Source of the DNA: Parietichytrium sp. I65-24A
Taxonomy: Eukaryota > Sar > Bigyra > Thraustochytrida > Thraustochytriidae
Direction of reading: 5' to 3'
NCBI GenBank assembly: GCA_012862575.1
Contig: BLSF01000009.1
Span: forward strand, 310,001-374,000
Length of the DNA: 64,000 nucleotides
This document shows, one piece after another, positions 1-11,300 of this stretch (position 1 is the first letter of the stretch; every line of letters starts with the position of its first letter). The notes under the pieces are model-generated. The model was given only the letters and a program-made list of their open reading frames with translations, was not told the DNA's origin and ran no database searches. The position numbers and the translations under genes were made by a program.

Positions 1-3000
1 TCTGGACCAGCAGGAACGGGTAAAACCGAGACGGTAAAGGACTTGGCAAAAGGTATGGCCCTCCCTTGCTTTGTCATCAACTGCGGTGAAGGTTTGGATT
101 ACAAAGCCATGGGAAGTATTTTCTCCGGTCTTGCACAGATCGGCGCCTGGGGATGCTTTGATGAGTTCAATCGTATCAATATCGAAGTGCTTTCCGTGGT
201 CTCTGCCCAGCTACAAGCCATTCAGGGTTCTTTGAAAGCTCAGAAGAAGCGGGTGGACATCGGCCTCGGACAGGAAATTCGCCTTGACAAGAAAATTGGT
301 ATCTTCGTCACTATGAATCCTGGTTATGCCGGCCGTACAGAACTTCCGGACAACTTGAAGGCTCTCTTTCGTCCAGTGACCATGATTGTTCCAGATTTGC
401 TCCAGATTTGCGAAATTATGCTTTTCTCGGAAGGATTTGGACTAGCGAGAGTTCTTGCAAAGAAGATGACTACCTTGTACTCTCTTGCCAAGGGTCAATT
501 GTCCAAGCAATACCACTATGATTTTGGCTTGCGTGCCCTCAAGTCTGTATTGGTCATGGCTGGCGGGCTGAAGCGTCAATACGCTGAAATGCCCGAGGAC
601 TTGGTATTGATGCGAGCTTTGCGTGATTCAAACATGCCGAAATTTGTTTTCGACGATGTTCCTCTGTTCCGCGGCCTCATTGCAGACCTTTTCCCTGGCC
701 TGGATTGCCCTCGAGTTGCGTTCGAGCTTTTGAAGGTTGCAATTGAATCGGATCTTGAGGCCAATAATTTTCGGCCATCAGACGACGAGGTATTCCAACT
801 CCAGGTGGACAAAACGATCCAGATGTACGAGACTATGCTAACACGTCACACATGCATGATTGTTGGGCCAACGGACGGCGGAAAGTCGGTTGTGCTGGAG
901 TGTCTGAAGAAGGCTCAAGGGCAAGCTTTTGATCAAAGTGTGAGGATGCTCGTGCTCAACCCGAAAGCCCAAACTTTACCCGAGCTGTATGGTGAACTCG
1001 ATCCTGTCACTCGAGACTGGACAGATGGTGTGCTCTCCAAGCTGTTCCGCAATATGAACGAGCCACTTCCCGTTGGAAAGGAAAATGAACTTCGATGGCT
1101 CATTTTCGACGGTGATGTTGATGCGTTGTGGATTGAGAACATGAACTCTGTCATGGATGATAACAGGCTGTTGACGCTTCCCAATGGAGAACGCATTCGA
1201 CTGCAACCGTACTGCAAGCTCATTATGGAAACCTTTGACCTTCAGTATGCTTCTCCGGCGACAATCTCTCGATGTGGAATGGTGTACGTTGATCCTAAAA
1301 ATCTTGGTTACAGGCCATTCTTCGAGCGTTGGCTTCGAGTGCGGACAGCTGGTCTCTCGGATGGCAGCGCAGACAGAGACGACCATAACAGGGAAGGAGA
1401 GAATGAGGACGGGCGCCATGACTCAGAGGCCGATCGTCAGGCAACAAATGAGGTGCTGATGGAGCTTTTCGACCGATACGTTCCAAAGTGTATCGACTTT
1501 GTGCTCGAAGGAATGATTGACGACGAGGTCGTGGAGCGCCCGACTCAGGTCATCCCAATCACAAATCTCAGCATGGTGAAGCAGCTGTGCTCGTTGATGG
1601 ACGCCATGTTCGAAACAGGTGGTAAATTAGAAGCCAAGCCAGCTGCATCCGGAGAGGGGGAAGATGCTAACGCTGTAGTGGAATCGAGCGAACGCAACGC
1701 GCTAAGCGAAGGCGACATCGAGGGATTGTTTGTGTTTGCTGCTCTCTGGTCCATTGGTGGGCAGTTAGTGGAGTCAAGCCGCGATCGGTTTGCCAAAGTG
1801 CTGCTCAGCTGCTCGCCTATCGCTTTGCCCGAAAAGATCTTTGATTCTTACTACGACGTCGGTAGCTGTCGTTGGGAGAAATGGGAGACGCAAGTTCCAC
1901 AATATGTTCAGCCAAGCCCGTTCGAGTTTGCCAAGATTATGGTACCGACCAAGGAAAATGTGCTCTACACGCATCTTTTGCGCCTCACCAAAATCGTGGA
2001 AAGGCCAGTCTTGTTCGTGGGAGATCCAGGTACCGCAAAGACTGTCACGATTCAAAACTTCATCAACAGTCAGCCAGCTGAGTCGCACATGAAGCTCAAC
2101 CTCAACTTTTCCAGCAGAACTACCAGCTTTGATGTACAGAACAATGTCGCAGATAACGTTGACAAGCGCACCGGACATATTTACGGTCCCCCAGCTGGGA
2201 AAAAGCTTCTCATCTTTATTGATGACATGAACATGCCGATCGTTGACACCTATGGTACTCAGCAGCCCATTGCGCTGCTCTTGTTCCTTGTGGGGCGCGG
2301 AAGCATGTACGATCGTGGCAAAGACCTGGATCTCCGTGTCTACAAGGACCTTCAGTTTTTGGCTGCTATGGGGCCACCAGGCGGTGGTCGCAACAATGTG
2401 GATCCTCGGTTCATCTCTCTTTTCAATGTGTTCAATCTCGCACCGCCAAGCCAAAATGTGCTCACTCACATTTACAGCTCGATCCTGACGTCCTATTTCA
2501 AGAATCGCTTTGAAGATTCCGTCGTCGAGCTTGGCCCAAAACTCACAGAAGCTACTCTCAAGTTGTACGACACTCTGCTGCTCACGCTTCCGCCAACGCC
2601 CAGCAAGTTCCACTACGTCTTCAATCTTCGTGATCTCGGGCGTATCTTCGAAGGCCTTTGCTTGTCTACCCCGGACGAGTTCGATGGACAGCCGGAGGGG
2701 ATTGTGAGATTGTGGCGCAATGAATGCAACCGCGTGTTGTTTGATCGCCTCATCTCTACGGAAGATCAAGAGTTTGTAAACGAGGAGTTCAAAAAGATTC
2801 TTGGTGACCAGTTTCCGAGCTATGTGGATTCTGTCATGCAAGATCCGCTTCTGTACGGCGATTTTGAGCGTGCTGCCGCGAGAATTGCTGAGGACGTCGA
2901 AGATCCCATGATTTACAAGGATCAAAAGTCTTATGACAGAGTTCGCAGCATCTTCGACGAGGTCCTTGAGCTCTACAATGTCGACAACAAGCCGATGACA

Positions 3001-6000
3001 CTCGTTCTCTTCGAGATGGCAATCGACCACTTGTGCAGAATTTACCGCGTTATTCGTCTACCTTTGGGACATTGCCTCTTGGTTGGTGTTGGTGGAAGTG
3101 GAAAGCAGTCTTTGACTCGCCTGGCTTCATTTGCGTGTGGTTACAAAATGTTTGAAATTACCCTCTCTCGCGGTTACGGCGAGAAGGACTTTCGAGAGGA
3201 GCTCAAAAATCTCTACAAGATGCTGGCAACCACTCCGGTTGTCTTCCTCTTTACTGACGCACATGTCGTGGAGGAAGGATTTTTGGAGTTGATTAACAAC
3301 ATGCTCACCACCGGAATGGTGCCCGCGCTCATGGAAAACGACGAGAAGGACGCCGCCTGCAATGCGGTGCGATCAGAGGCAAAGGCTCAAGGTATCATCG
3401 ACACTAAGGACAATCTTTGGGCATTTTACGTGAGCAAGTGCAAGAAGAACCTCCACATTGTACTTGCAATGTCTCCAAGTGGAGACACACTTCGCGTGCG
3501 CTGCAGAAACTTTCCCGGGCTTGTGAGTGGGTGCGTGATTGACTGGTTCTTCCCATGGCCTGCGGACGCTCTGCGCAACGTGGCCAACTACTTTTTGCAA
3601 GACGAGCCACTTCCAGAGGCGCAGAGAAACGCGATAGTAGAGCACATGGTAGTTGCTCACCAAAGCGTCATGGAGGCCAGCGAAAGGTTTTACTTGGAAT
3701 TGCGACGCCACAATTACGTGACTCCGAAGAACTTTTTAGATTACATTTCCAACTATCGCTCGGGCATCAAGGAGAACAAGCGGAAGACGGAGGAGAGCAC
3801 TAAGCGCTTGCGCGGCGGTCTCGACAAATTGAAAGAGGCAGAAAAGTCCGTCGACGGCATGAGCAAGGAGCTCGCTGCAAAGAAAATTATTGTTGACGGC
3901 AAAACCAAAGATTGTCAAGCAATGATTACCGACATTGACGCAAAACAAAAAATCGCAGGGGAGAAGCAGGAGGCTGCGGAGGTCAAGAAGAAGGAGCTTG
4001 AGGAGTCGAACGAAATCATCTTGGTCGAAAAGGCGAAGGCCGATGAGCAGCTCTTGGAGGCCTTGCCCGCTCTTGAAGCTGCTGCAGAGGCTCTCGACAA
4101 CCTTGATAAGAACGACATCAACGAGATCAAGGTGTTTACCTCTCCACCACCAGCTGTCATGTCCGTGTGTATGTGCATCGTGCTCCTTCGCCCTACTGGT
4201 ACAGAGGATGAGTCCGCAGGATGGAAAGGAGCGAGGGCGATGATGGGACAGGGAAACTTTCTTGCAAGTTTGAAAGCGTACGACAAGGACGCCATCACAG
4301 AGAAGATGATTCGAAAAGTTAAGGTCTACTTCAGAGACCCGGAGTTTAATATGGACAACATGAAAAAGATTAGTAAAGCTGGTGCGGGTCTATTTCAGTG
4401 GGTGATTGCGATCGTCAAGTACTACGATGTCGCGAAGAATGTCGAGCCACTCAAGATTCGCGTCAGAGATCTTGAGAAGCAGAAGGCGTCTGCAGAGAGC
4501 GAGCTTGCAACCATTATGCAGACACTCGACGAGCTGGAGGCGGAACTGAAGGAGCTCAACATTAAGTTTAATGAGGCCAATGAGGAGCTTACAGCGTTGC
4601 GAGACGAGGCACAGTTGATGGAGAAGCGTCTTTCCGCAGCAAGCAAGCTGATTGCAGGTCTGAGCAGCGAAAAGCAGCGCTGGTCCAAAGATATTGCAAT
4701 GCTAGAGGACAGGATGGTCAAGTTGGTCGGAGACTGTTTACTGGGCGCATCTTTTTTGAGTTACCTTGGTGTTTTTACCGCCAAATTTCGTCGTGAACTT
4801 TTGCAGCAGTGGGAACCCGATGTTGTTGAAAAGGAGATTCCGTTGAGCGAGGACTTTAAAGTGGAAAAGTTGCTGACCACGGACGTCGAAATTCAAAAGT
4901 GGAACGGTGACGGGCTTCCCGGCGACGACCATTCTGTGCAAAACGGTATTCTGACAACAAATTGCAGCAGATTTCCGCTATGTATTGATCCGCAGCAGCA
5001 GGCTGTGAAGTGGATCAAGAAGAAAGAGGCAGCAAACAAGTTAGTGGTACGCACTTTTGCTGATTCTGACTTTATGAAGCACTTGGAGCTTGCAATCCAA
5101 TTCGGTAATCCTTTCCTCTTTGAAGCTATCGACGAGGAAATCGATCCGATGATTGATCCTGTGCTGGAGAGAAACACGATTGTAGAAAACGGTCAGAGTG
5201 TTATTCAGCTTGGTGATAAGAAGATCGATTGGGATGCCAACTTCCGGCTTTATCTCACCACAAAGCTTGCGAATCCGCACTACACTCCAGAAGTGATGGG
5301 TAAGACAATGGTGATCAATTACAGTGTGACCGTTACCGGCTTGGCAGATCAGCTGCTCGAGAAGGTGGTCGGCCACGAAAGAAGTGATATCGAAGAAAAG
5401 TTCTCCGAGATTGTAACTCAAATGTCAGAGAACGCACAGACACTTGCTGCACTCGAGGACACTCTCTTGAAGACCCTCGCTTCTTCCACAGGTAACATTC
5501 TAGACAACGAGGAGCTTATTGCAACTTTGGAGGAGGCGAAAACGAAGTCTGTAGACATCAATGCCCAGATTGAAAATGCAAAGTTCACGAAGGTGGAGAT
5601 CGAAGCGGCCCGCCGCCAATACTCACCTGTTGCAAAGAGAGGCTCAATTCTCTTCTTCTCCATTTCTGGTCTCTCTCAGCTCATGAAGATGTACGAGACC
5701 TCCCTTGCGTCGTTTCTGACTGTATTTCATAAGAGCATGGCAGATGCAAAGAAGGACGGAATTCTGGAGCACCGCTTGCGGAACATGATCGATGAAGCAA
5801 CTCGCCAGGTTTACGACTTTTGCTGTACTGGGATTTTCGAGCGTCACAAGCTAATGTACTCCTTCCAGCTTACGTGTATGATCATGGAGGGGGAGGGCGA
5901 GCTGGACCGAACCAAGCTAGACTTCTTCTTAAAAGGAGACACGTCAATTAGCAACTCTGACGATACGCCGCGCAAAAAGCCTTACGACTGGATATCCGAT

Positions 6001-8097
6001 GCTGGATGGAAAGATCTACTCAAGTTGGAGACAATGGGCGATGAATTCTCAGGCGTGGTGGACTCTATCGTCAACCACGGCGATGAATGGTACGACTGGT
6101 ACAACCTGGAGACCCCCGAGGAGCAGCCTTATCCCCAGGGATTTTCTGAACGACTTTCTACCTTTGACGGGCTACTTCTGACCCGTACTCTGCGCCAAGA
6201 TCGAGTATACAACCAGGTCAAAATTTTTATCATGGGCAAGATGGGAGAGAAATACGTTCAGCCTCCTGTTCTTGACGTAAAGCGAGTGTACAATCAGAGC
6301 ACGTGCTTTACACCGATCTTGTTCATTCTGAGTCCTGGTGCAGATGTCGTGTCTGAGATCTTGCAGCTCGGAGAGGACCTTGGGGTCACGGGCAATCAAT
6401 TCAAAACTGTATCTCTAGGACAAGGGCAAGGTCCTCTTGCCCTTCAGTTGCTCGAGACTGGGGCCAACCGTGGCCACTGGGTTCTCCTGCAAAATTGTCA
6501 CTTGCTCATCTCGTGGCTGAGAGACCTTGAGGGTACGTTGGAGTGCATGGCGAAGCCGCACGAGAGCTTTCGTTTGTTCATGACGACAGACCCAACGGAG
6601 AAGTTCCCGCTCGGAATCTTGCAGCGAAGTATCAAGGCTGTGACAGAACCGCCTGATGGTCTGAAGCTGAACATGCGCTCCACTTATGCCAAGTTGGAGG
6701 AATCTGTTTTGGAAGAGTCTGAGCACCCAGCGTACAGACCTCTGATTTATGTGATTGCATATTTCCATGCTGTCTTGCAGGAGCGCCGAAAGTACGGCAA
6801 AATTGGCTTCAACGTTCCGTACGACTTCAACGAGTCAGACTTTAAAGTCAGCCGTCGACTTCTTTGTTTGTACCTCAACAAGGCTCTCGCAAACCAAGAT
6901 GAAATGATTCCGTGGGGCTCTCTGCGCTACTTGATCGGAGAGTCCATGTACGGTGGCCGTGTCAGTGATGACATGGATCGGAGAATCTTGATTACTTACG
7001 TGCAGGAGTACATGGGAGACTTTATTTTTGATGAAAATCAAAAGTTCTTCTTCTCGAGGGCAGGGTTCGATTACGACCTGCCGCCGAACGGTGACATCCA
7101 GGTGTACAAGGATGCCATTGAGAAGCTCCCGCTGAACTGCGGGCCTTCTGTCTTTGGTTTGCACCCTAATGCAGAAATTGGGTACAGTACCGTGGCGTCG
7201 AGGTCATTGTTTCGGGATATGATCAGTCTGCAGCCGCGAACAGCAAGTTCTGGAGGTGGTTTGTCACGCGAAGATGTCATCGCAAACTCTGCAGATAGCG
7301 TGCAAAAGTCCGTTCCAGAGCCTTTCGACATCTTGGTCGTCAAGAAGAAGATTGGTACCCCAAGCCCTACCGAGGTTGTCTTGCTTCAAGAGCTGGAGCG
7401 CTGGAACAGCCTTGTCGTGGTGATGGATAGCTCCTTGAGCGACCTCAAACGCGCTCTGAAGGGAGAAATTGGTATGAGTGAAGCACTTGATGAATTGGCA
7501 TCTAGTTTGTTCAATGGCTACTTGCCAGGAATGTGGCGCAGGCTTGCGCCAAACACCGAAAAGGGTCTAGGGTCCTGGATGGACCACTTTAAGCGAAGGT
7601 ACAGCCAGTACAAGGGCTGGATCGAAGTTGGAGAGCCAAAAGTCATGTGGCTCTCCGGTCTTCACATTCCCGAGAGTTACCTAACAGCGCTTGTCCAGGC
7701 AACTTGTCGGCTTAAGAGCTGGCCACTTGACAAGAGTCTCATGTACAGTTCTGTCACGAAATTCACAAGTCCTGATGAAGTCTTGGAGCGCCCAGAGTCC
7801 GGATGCTTTGTTGTGGGCTTATATCTCGAGGGCGCAGCATGGGATCTGCAAAATTCGTGTCTGACTCCTCAAAAGCCGAAGGTGCTTGTGCAAGAGCTTC
7901 CAATCCTTCGCGTTATACCTATTGAGGCTAGCAAGCTGAAGCTTCAAGATACCCTACGAACGCCGGTCTATGTCACGCAGTCTCGTCGAAATGCCATGGG
8001 TGTTGGACTCGTGTTCCAAGCTGATCTACGCTCGTTGGAGCATCCATCGACGTGGGTCTTGCAAGGCGTCAGCTTGTGTCTCAACATTGACAGTTAA
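1..8097 (+). CDS. DNAH10: Axonemal inner-arm dynein heavy chain, DNAH10-like, 5' partial
   Basis: ATP-driven minus-end microtubule motor of the flagellar inner arm. The frame is open from base 1, so the gene is cut by the window edge; the ATG at 43 is internal. Residues here count from base 1 (2,698 aa). AAA1 Walker A GPAGTGKT is at 2-9 and its Walker B (CFDEF) near 52-56. The AAA2 P-loop GPTDGGKS is at 289-296, AAA3 GDPGTAKT at 674-681 with Walker B IDDMNMP near 739-745, and AAA4 GVGGSGKQ at 1029-1036. The antiparallel stalk coiled coil lies at about 1251-1365 and 1484-1563, flanking the microtubule-binding domain at about 1370-1475. AAA5, AAA6 and a C-terminal domain ending in TWVLQGVSL follow. 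The N-terminal tail lies outside the window. Assignment to DNAH10 (I1 beta chain) rests on the AAA1-AAA2 linker and C-terminal wording as remembered; another axonemal class is possible. No intron is visible over 8 kb. Confidence 0.95.
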   Translation, partial: SGPAGTGKTETVKDLAKGMALPCFVINCGEGLDYKAMGSIFSGLAQIGAWGCFDEFNRINIEVLSVVSAQLQAIQGSLKAQKKRVDIGLGQEIRLDKKIGIFVTMNPGYAGRTELPDNLKALFRPVTMIVPDLLQICEIMLFSEGFGLARVLAKKMTTLYSLAKGQLSKQYHYDFGLRALKSVLVMAGGLKRQYAEMPEDLVLMRALRDSNMPKFVFDDVPLFRGLIADLFPGLDCPRVAFELLKVAIESDLEANNFRPSDDEVFQLQVDKTIQMYETMLTRHTCMIVGPTDGGKSVVLECLKKAQGQAFDQSVRMLVLNPKAQTLPELYGELDPVTRDWTDGVLSKLFRNMNEPLPVGKENELRWLIFDGDVDALWIENMNSVMDDNRLLTLPNGERIRLQPYCKLIMETFDLQYASPATISRCGMVYVDPKNLGYRPFFERWLRVRTAGLSDGSADRDDHNREGENEDGRHDSEADRQATNEVLMELFDRYVPKCIDFVLEGMIDDEVVERPTQVIPITNLSMVKQLCSLMDAMFETGGKLEAKPAASGEGEDANAVVESSERNALSEGDIEGLFVFAALWSIGGQLVESSRDRFAKVLLSCSPIALPEKIFDSYYDVGSCRWEKWETQVPQYVQPSPFEFAKIMVPTKENVLYTHLLRLTKIVERPVLFVGDPGTAKTVTIQNFINSQPAESHMKLNLNFSSRTTSFDVQNNVADNVDKRTGHIYGPPAGKKLLIFIDDMNMPIVDTYGTQQPIALLLFLVGRGSMYDRGKDLDLRVYKDLQFLAAMGPPGGGRNNVDPRFISLFNVFNLAPPSQNVLTHIYSSILTSYFKNRFEDSVVELGPKLTEATLKLYDTLLLTLPPTPSKFHYVFNLRDLGRIFEGLCLSTPDEFDGQPEGIVRLWRNECNRVLFDRLISTEDQEFVNEEFKKILGDQFPSYVDSVMQDPLLYGDFERAAARIAEDVEDPMIYKDQKSYDRVRSIFDEVLELYNVDNKPMTLVLFEMAIDHLCRIYRVIRLPLGHCLLVGVGGSGKQSLTRLASFACGYKMFEITLSRGYGEKDFREELKNLYKMLATTPVVFLFTDAHVVEEGFLELINNMLTTGMVPALMENDEKDAACNAVRSEAKAQGIIDTKDNLWAFYVSKCKKNLHIVLAMSPSGDTLRVRCRNFPGLVSGCVIDWFFPWPADALRNVANYFLQDEPLPEAQRNAIVEHMVVAHQSVMEASERFYLELRRHNYVTPKNFLDYISNYRSGIKENKRKTEESTKRLRGGLDKLKEAEKSVDGMSKELAAKKIIVDGKTKDCQAMITDIDAKQKIAGEKQEAAEVKKKELEESNEIILVEKAKADEQLLEALPALEAAAEALDNLDKNDINEIKVFTSPPPAVMSVCMCIVLLRPTGTEDESAGWKGARAMMGQGNFLASLKAYDKDAITEKMIRKVKVYFRDPEFNMDNMKKISKAGAGLFQWVIAIVKYYDVAKNVEPLKIRVRDLEKQKASAESELATIMQTLDELEAELKELNIKFNEANEELTALRDEAQLMEKRLSAASKLIAGLSSEKQRWSKDIAMLEDRMVKLVGDCLLGASFLSYLGVFTAKFRRELLQQWEPDVVEKEIPLSEDFKVEKLLTTDVEIQKWNGDGLPGDDHSVQNGILTTNCSRFPLCIDPQQQAVKWIKKKEAANKLVVRTFADSDFMKHLELAIQFGNPFLFEAIDEEIDPMIDPVLERNTIVENGQSVIQLGDKKIDWDANFRLYLTTKLANPHYTPEVMGKTMVINYSVTVTGLADQLLEKVVGHERSDIEEKFSEIVTQMSENAQTLAALEDTLLKTLASSTGNILDNEELIATLEEAKTKSVDINAQIENAKFTKVEIEAARRQYSPVAKRGSILFFSISGLSQLMKMYETSLASFLTVFHKSMADAKKDGILEHRLRNMIDEATRQVYDFCCTGIFERHKLMYSFQLTCMIMEGEGELDRTKLDFFLKGDTSISNSDDTPRKKPYDWISDAGWKDLLKLETMGDEFSGVVDSIVNHGDEWYDWYNLETPEEQPYPQGFSERLSTFDGLLLTRTLRQDRVYNQVKIFIMGKMGEKYVQPPVLDVKRVYNQSTCFTPILFILSPGADVVSEILQLGEDLGVTGNQFKTVSLGQGQGPLALQLLETGANRGHWVLLQNCHLLISWLRDLEGTLECMAKPHESFRLFMTTDPTEKFPLGILQRSIKAVTEPPDGLKLNMRSTYAKLEESVLEESEHPAYRPLIYVIAYFHAVLQERRKYGKIGFNVPYDFNESDFKVSRRLLCLYLNKALANQDEMIPWGSLRYLIGESMYGGRVSDDMDRRILITYVQEYMGDFIFDENQKFFFSRAGFDYDLPPNGDIQVYKDAIEKLPLNCGPSVFGLHPNAEIGYSTVASRSLFRDMISLQPRTASSGGGLSREDVIANSADSVQKSVPEPFDILVVKKKIGTPSPTEVVLLQELERWNSLVVVMDSSLSDLKRALKGEIGMSEALDELASSLFNGYLPGMWRRLAPNTEKGLGSWMDHFKRRYSQYKGWIEVGEPKVMWLSGLHIPESYLTALVQATCRLKSWPLDKSLMYSSVTKFTSPDEVLERPESGCFVVGLYLEGAAWDLQNSCLTPQKPKVLVQELPILRVIPIEASKLKLQDTLRTPVYVTQSRRNAMGVGLVFQADLRSLEHPSTWVLQGVSLCLNIDS

Positions 8098-8325
8098 AAC
8101 ATGACACGTCTCTTAGAGAAAGACTGCTCTGGCACGAGAATGTCTTCAGAAAATAGTAGGTTTCCTCAATCGGCCAGATGAGAAAAGAATATGCAGCCAA
8201 CGAGCAATCTGTAGAATGCAAAACAAAAAAATATACCTATTTTCAGAACATTTATAGTTAATAGTTCCTCTTCGCATATATTGTGAAGACACCACTGGAA
8301 CGGAATGGAATGAGTGCACCTCGTT

Positions 8326-11300
8326 TTAGTGCTCAAGGCGGAGTTTGGGCAGCATATGTCCGCTGCGTTGCTCTATACGGGTATCTATGCCGTGAATTGG
8401 TTTGGTGTGGAGCACGTAGCCAGCCTGAACACTCGCAGAACCTATCATCGCAGAGCTTATCTTTCCTGACAATGGCGGAAGGCGTTTTTTGGGCTTGTGT
8501 TTGGTGATCTTGAGACCCTTTGGGACAGGAAGCTGTACGGCATTCTGAATAGCTCGGGCTCGTAGTTTGGCAAGACGAGAGTTTGGAGGAGATCTTGGCG
8601 AAAGTCTCTCCACAAATTGTCTCGCTGCAGCACGAAAATGATCAACGAACCAGCCTTTAGCCTGTGACCGGACCAACCATCCCCGCGCAACCTTTTGGAT
8701 GAGTACAGCGTTCTGCTTTTTCTTCAGAAATTTAAATCGATTCAATCTCGATCTGAAGAAAGCTTGCATTCTGGTGACATTCAGTCGCAGGAATTCCAGC
8801 ACGATCTCTTTGCTACCCTGCATTCTCTTCAACACAAGATAGTTTCGAAATGCTGCCTGTATGCTCTTTGCTGCCTTTGCGTCTCGAAAAAAAACTGTGA
8901 AGAATTCTCGTTTGGCTTGCTCAGCGGTTCGAGCAATATGGTGCTCTTCAGCTTGCCGGCAAAGCACAATGGCCCTCCAAAAGCGCTGCAACCTAGAGGC
9001 TGCAAAATTGAGTCGCAGAACTGAAGCGCGGGAGAGCTTGCGCCATTCCAAGAAACTAGATTTTAAGGCCCCAAAAAGCCGGCGTTGAAGATGGGCCCTG
9101 GCAGCCTTTGTTTTCCGCGTCAGTTCGCTCCATTCGTCGAATGCCAAGGACTTGAGGTCAAAGAGGTTTCTGGCGAAAATCCGTCTTTGCAGGGCCATCA
9201 CACTCTCCATCTTCAGCTTCATCCTTTGCACAGCCATCTTTGCTCGGAATGATCTAAATGCCCTTTGGATCACCATCGCGCTGCATTGCTTCCTCTCTTT
9301 TTGCAAAGCATGGTTCATCTTCCAGTCTGACCAAGTACGAGAGATAAGCTTCGCAAGGCGAGAAGCCCTGAGAGCCGCAAATCTGGCAGACGTCTTCAGA
9401 ACCTTCAACTTAAAGAAGCCTTCACGAGCGTTTGCAGCAAAAAAAGTCAGTTGCGATCGAAAGTTTGCAAAGTCTTCTGATATCTCGGGGAGTGAACTCA
9501 GCACTATGGACACTGCAGCCTGCTTGTCACCGGAAATAATTAATGCGTCCGCAAAATTGAGCAAGGTGGTTGCATGAAGGCTCATTCCCCGAGTGATAGC
9601 TTGCTGGAAGTATGTTGCTGCGTAAAGGTATTCTTTGCGTTGGTAGAGGCGTAGGGCATACAATGTCCATGTAGATGGGTCATTCCACCAATCTTCGGCA
9701 CTCCTGTGTTCTTGGATACGAATGGCGCCGCAGTTACGATTGACCATCTTTTTGAACACTAGGAAAGCATTCTCCTTCGCATCTTCGAACTCTCTATGGG
9801 TCGACGTTTTCGACTTGGGAGCTTGAGCAAGAATCTCCATTATAAAAGCAATTGCAAATAGGAGGTCGGGCTCGATAGCTTTGATTTTGGGCCTGTCGTT
9901 GTTCTCAATTCGGAGTACTCCAAGTATTTCGCGCATTGCCTTGCGCGGCTTTTTGTTCAGGATAAGCAGCGCCGAAAGAAGTTCAACAACATCGTCAGCC
10001 ATCTCCTGGCTAGAGGTCAGTCTGGAGAATTCCATAAAGCGTTGAAGCTGTGCGATTGCAAGTTTTCGCTGGCCAGAAGCAGATAAAGCCAGCACGCAAC
10101 TCCGAACGTTCACTATGCTCCACTCGGACCAAACGATCTCTTGAGCAGAGAAAATTTGTTTCCAATTCTCCAGCGAGTCCTCCATACAGGCCACATGTGA
10201 AAATCGATGCAAGAACCAGAGCTGGTACTGGCCGGTGGCCAGCGAAATCAGAGCAGAGTCTCTCAGAGGCTTTGCTTTATTTGCAGCTTCCAAAGCGCCA
10301 ACTGCCCAACTCAAATCGTCCGGAGTCAATAAGTTGGGAGTGGAGATGATCATCTTGGCGCGAGTTATCCGCAGTGATGGATTGGTGCAGTTTTCTCCCA
10401 AAGCCTTAAGTGCGCTCAGAAGATTCTGGGCTTTCCGAAGTTTCCTCTGTTTTTCAAACTCCTTGAGATATTGTCTCATTTCTTTCGAATGCTCTGCGTA
10501 TAGTAAATCGGGAGTATCGTGGTGAGCGTAGAAGCAGCGTCCCATACGGAAATCTGCGTAAAAGTACCATCCATTTTCTGTTGGGATTCCATGAACAAAT
10601 GCAGCAGCTCGCTTGCAGCGCTTTTTTGATAATGTGAGCCTGAAAAGCCTTTGTGCAATCCTCGTGCTCTGCAAGATTTTGGCATTGGTAGCTACTAAAT
10701 TTCGGCGCTCTTCCTTTTCTAATAGTTGCTGTCTCTCAGCTTGCGTTGCTGGAATCCAACGCATTTCGATCCCGACTCGCTGCCCCAACAAGTTACACCA
10801 CTGAACTCTATTTGCGCCGAAATCGGCAGCAGGGATCCAGGCGCTCGAGAGCTCGGCTCCGGATGGTTCCTTTGTAACCGTTACAACGAGCATGTCCTGA
10901 CCACGAGAGAATCTGAAGTTTGCTGGGCCTCGAACCGAGGTCTCAAACATGTGATGAGCACTATCTAGCTGCTTCGTTTGACTTCCGCTTATAGAAATCT
11001 TCAGATTGGCACTCTGCGGCAATTTCAAGTCCTGAATTTGAATCTTATACTCTTCTGCGAACCGTCGAGAATTTTGACTCGTTTGTCGCGCAACGAAATC
11101 AGAGCACGTCTTGTCCCAAAACGTCTTAGCATGAGCTGAAAATTCCTGAGATTGAGAGTCTGGCCTAGCCATTGCGAGTTCTTGCGAAGAAATTTCCTCC
11201 TCGACGAGGGGACGCAGGTATAAATTCACCTGCTTTGAACCAGACGCTGAAGATTTGAGACTCGCAAAGTCATAATAGCCTTCTCCAAGAATTCTGTCGC

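Noticed and set aside
1774-3030. 418-codon open frame on the minus strand inside the dynein gene
   Set aside because: Antisense shadow of a conserved dynein AAA region; composition is not that of a protein family and the plus strand is clearly coding.
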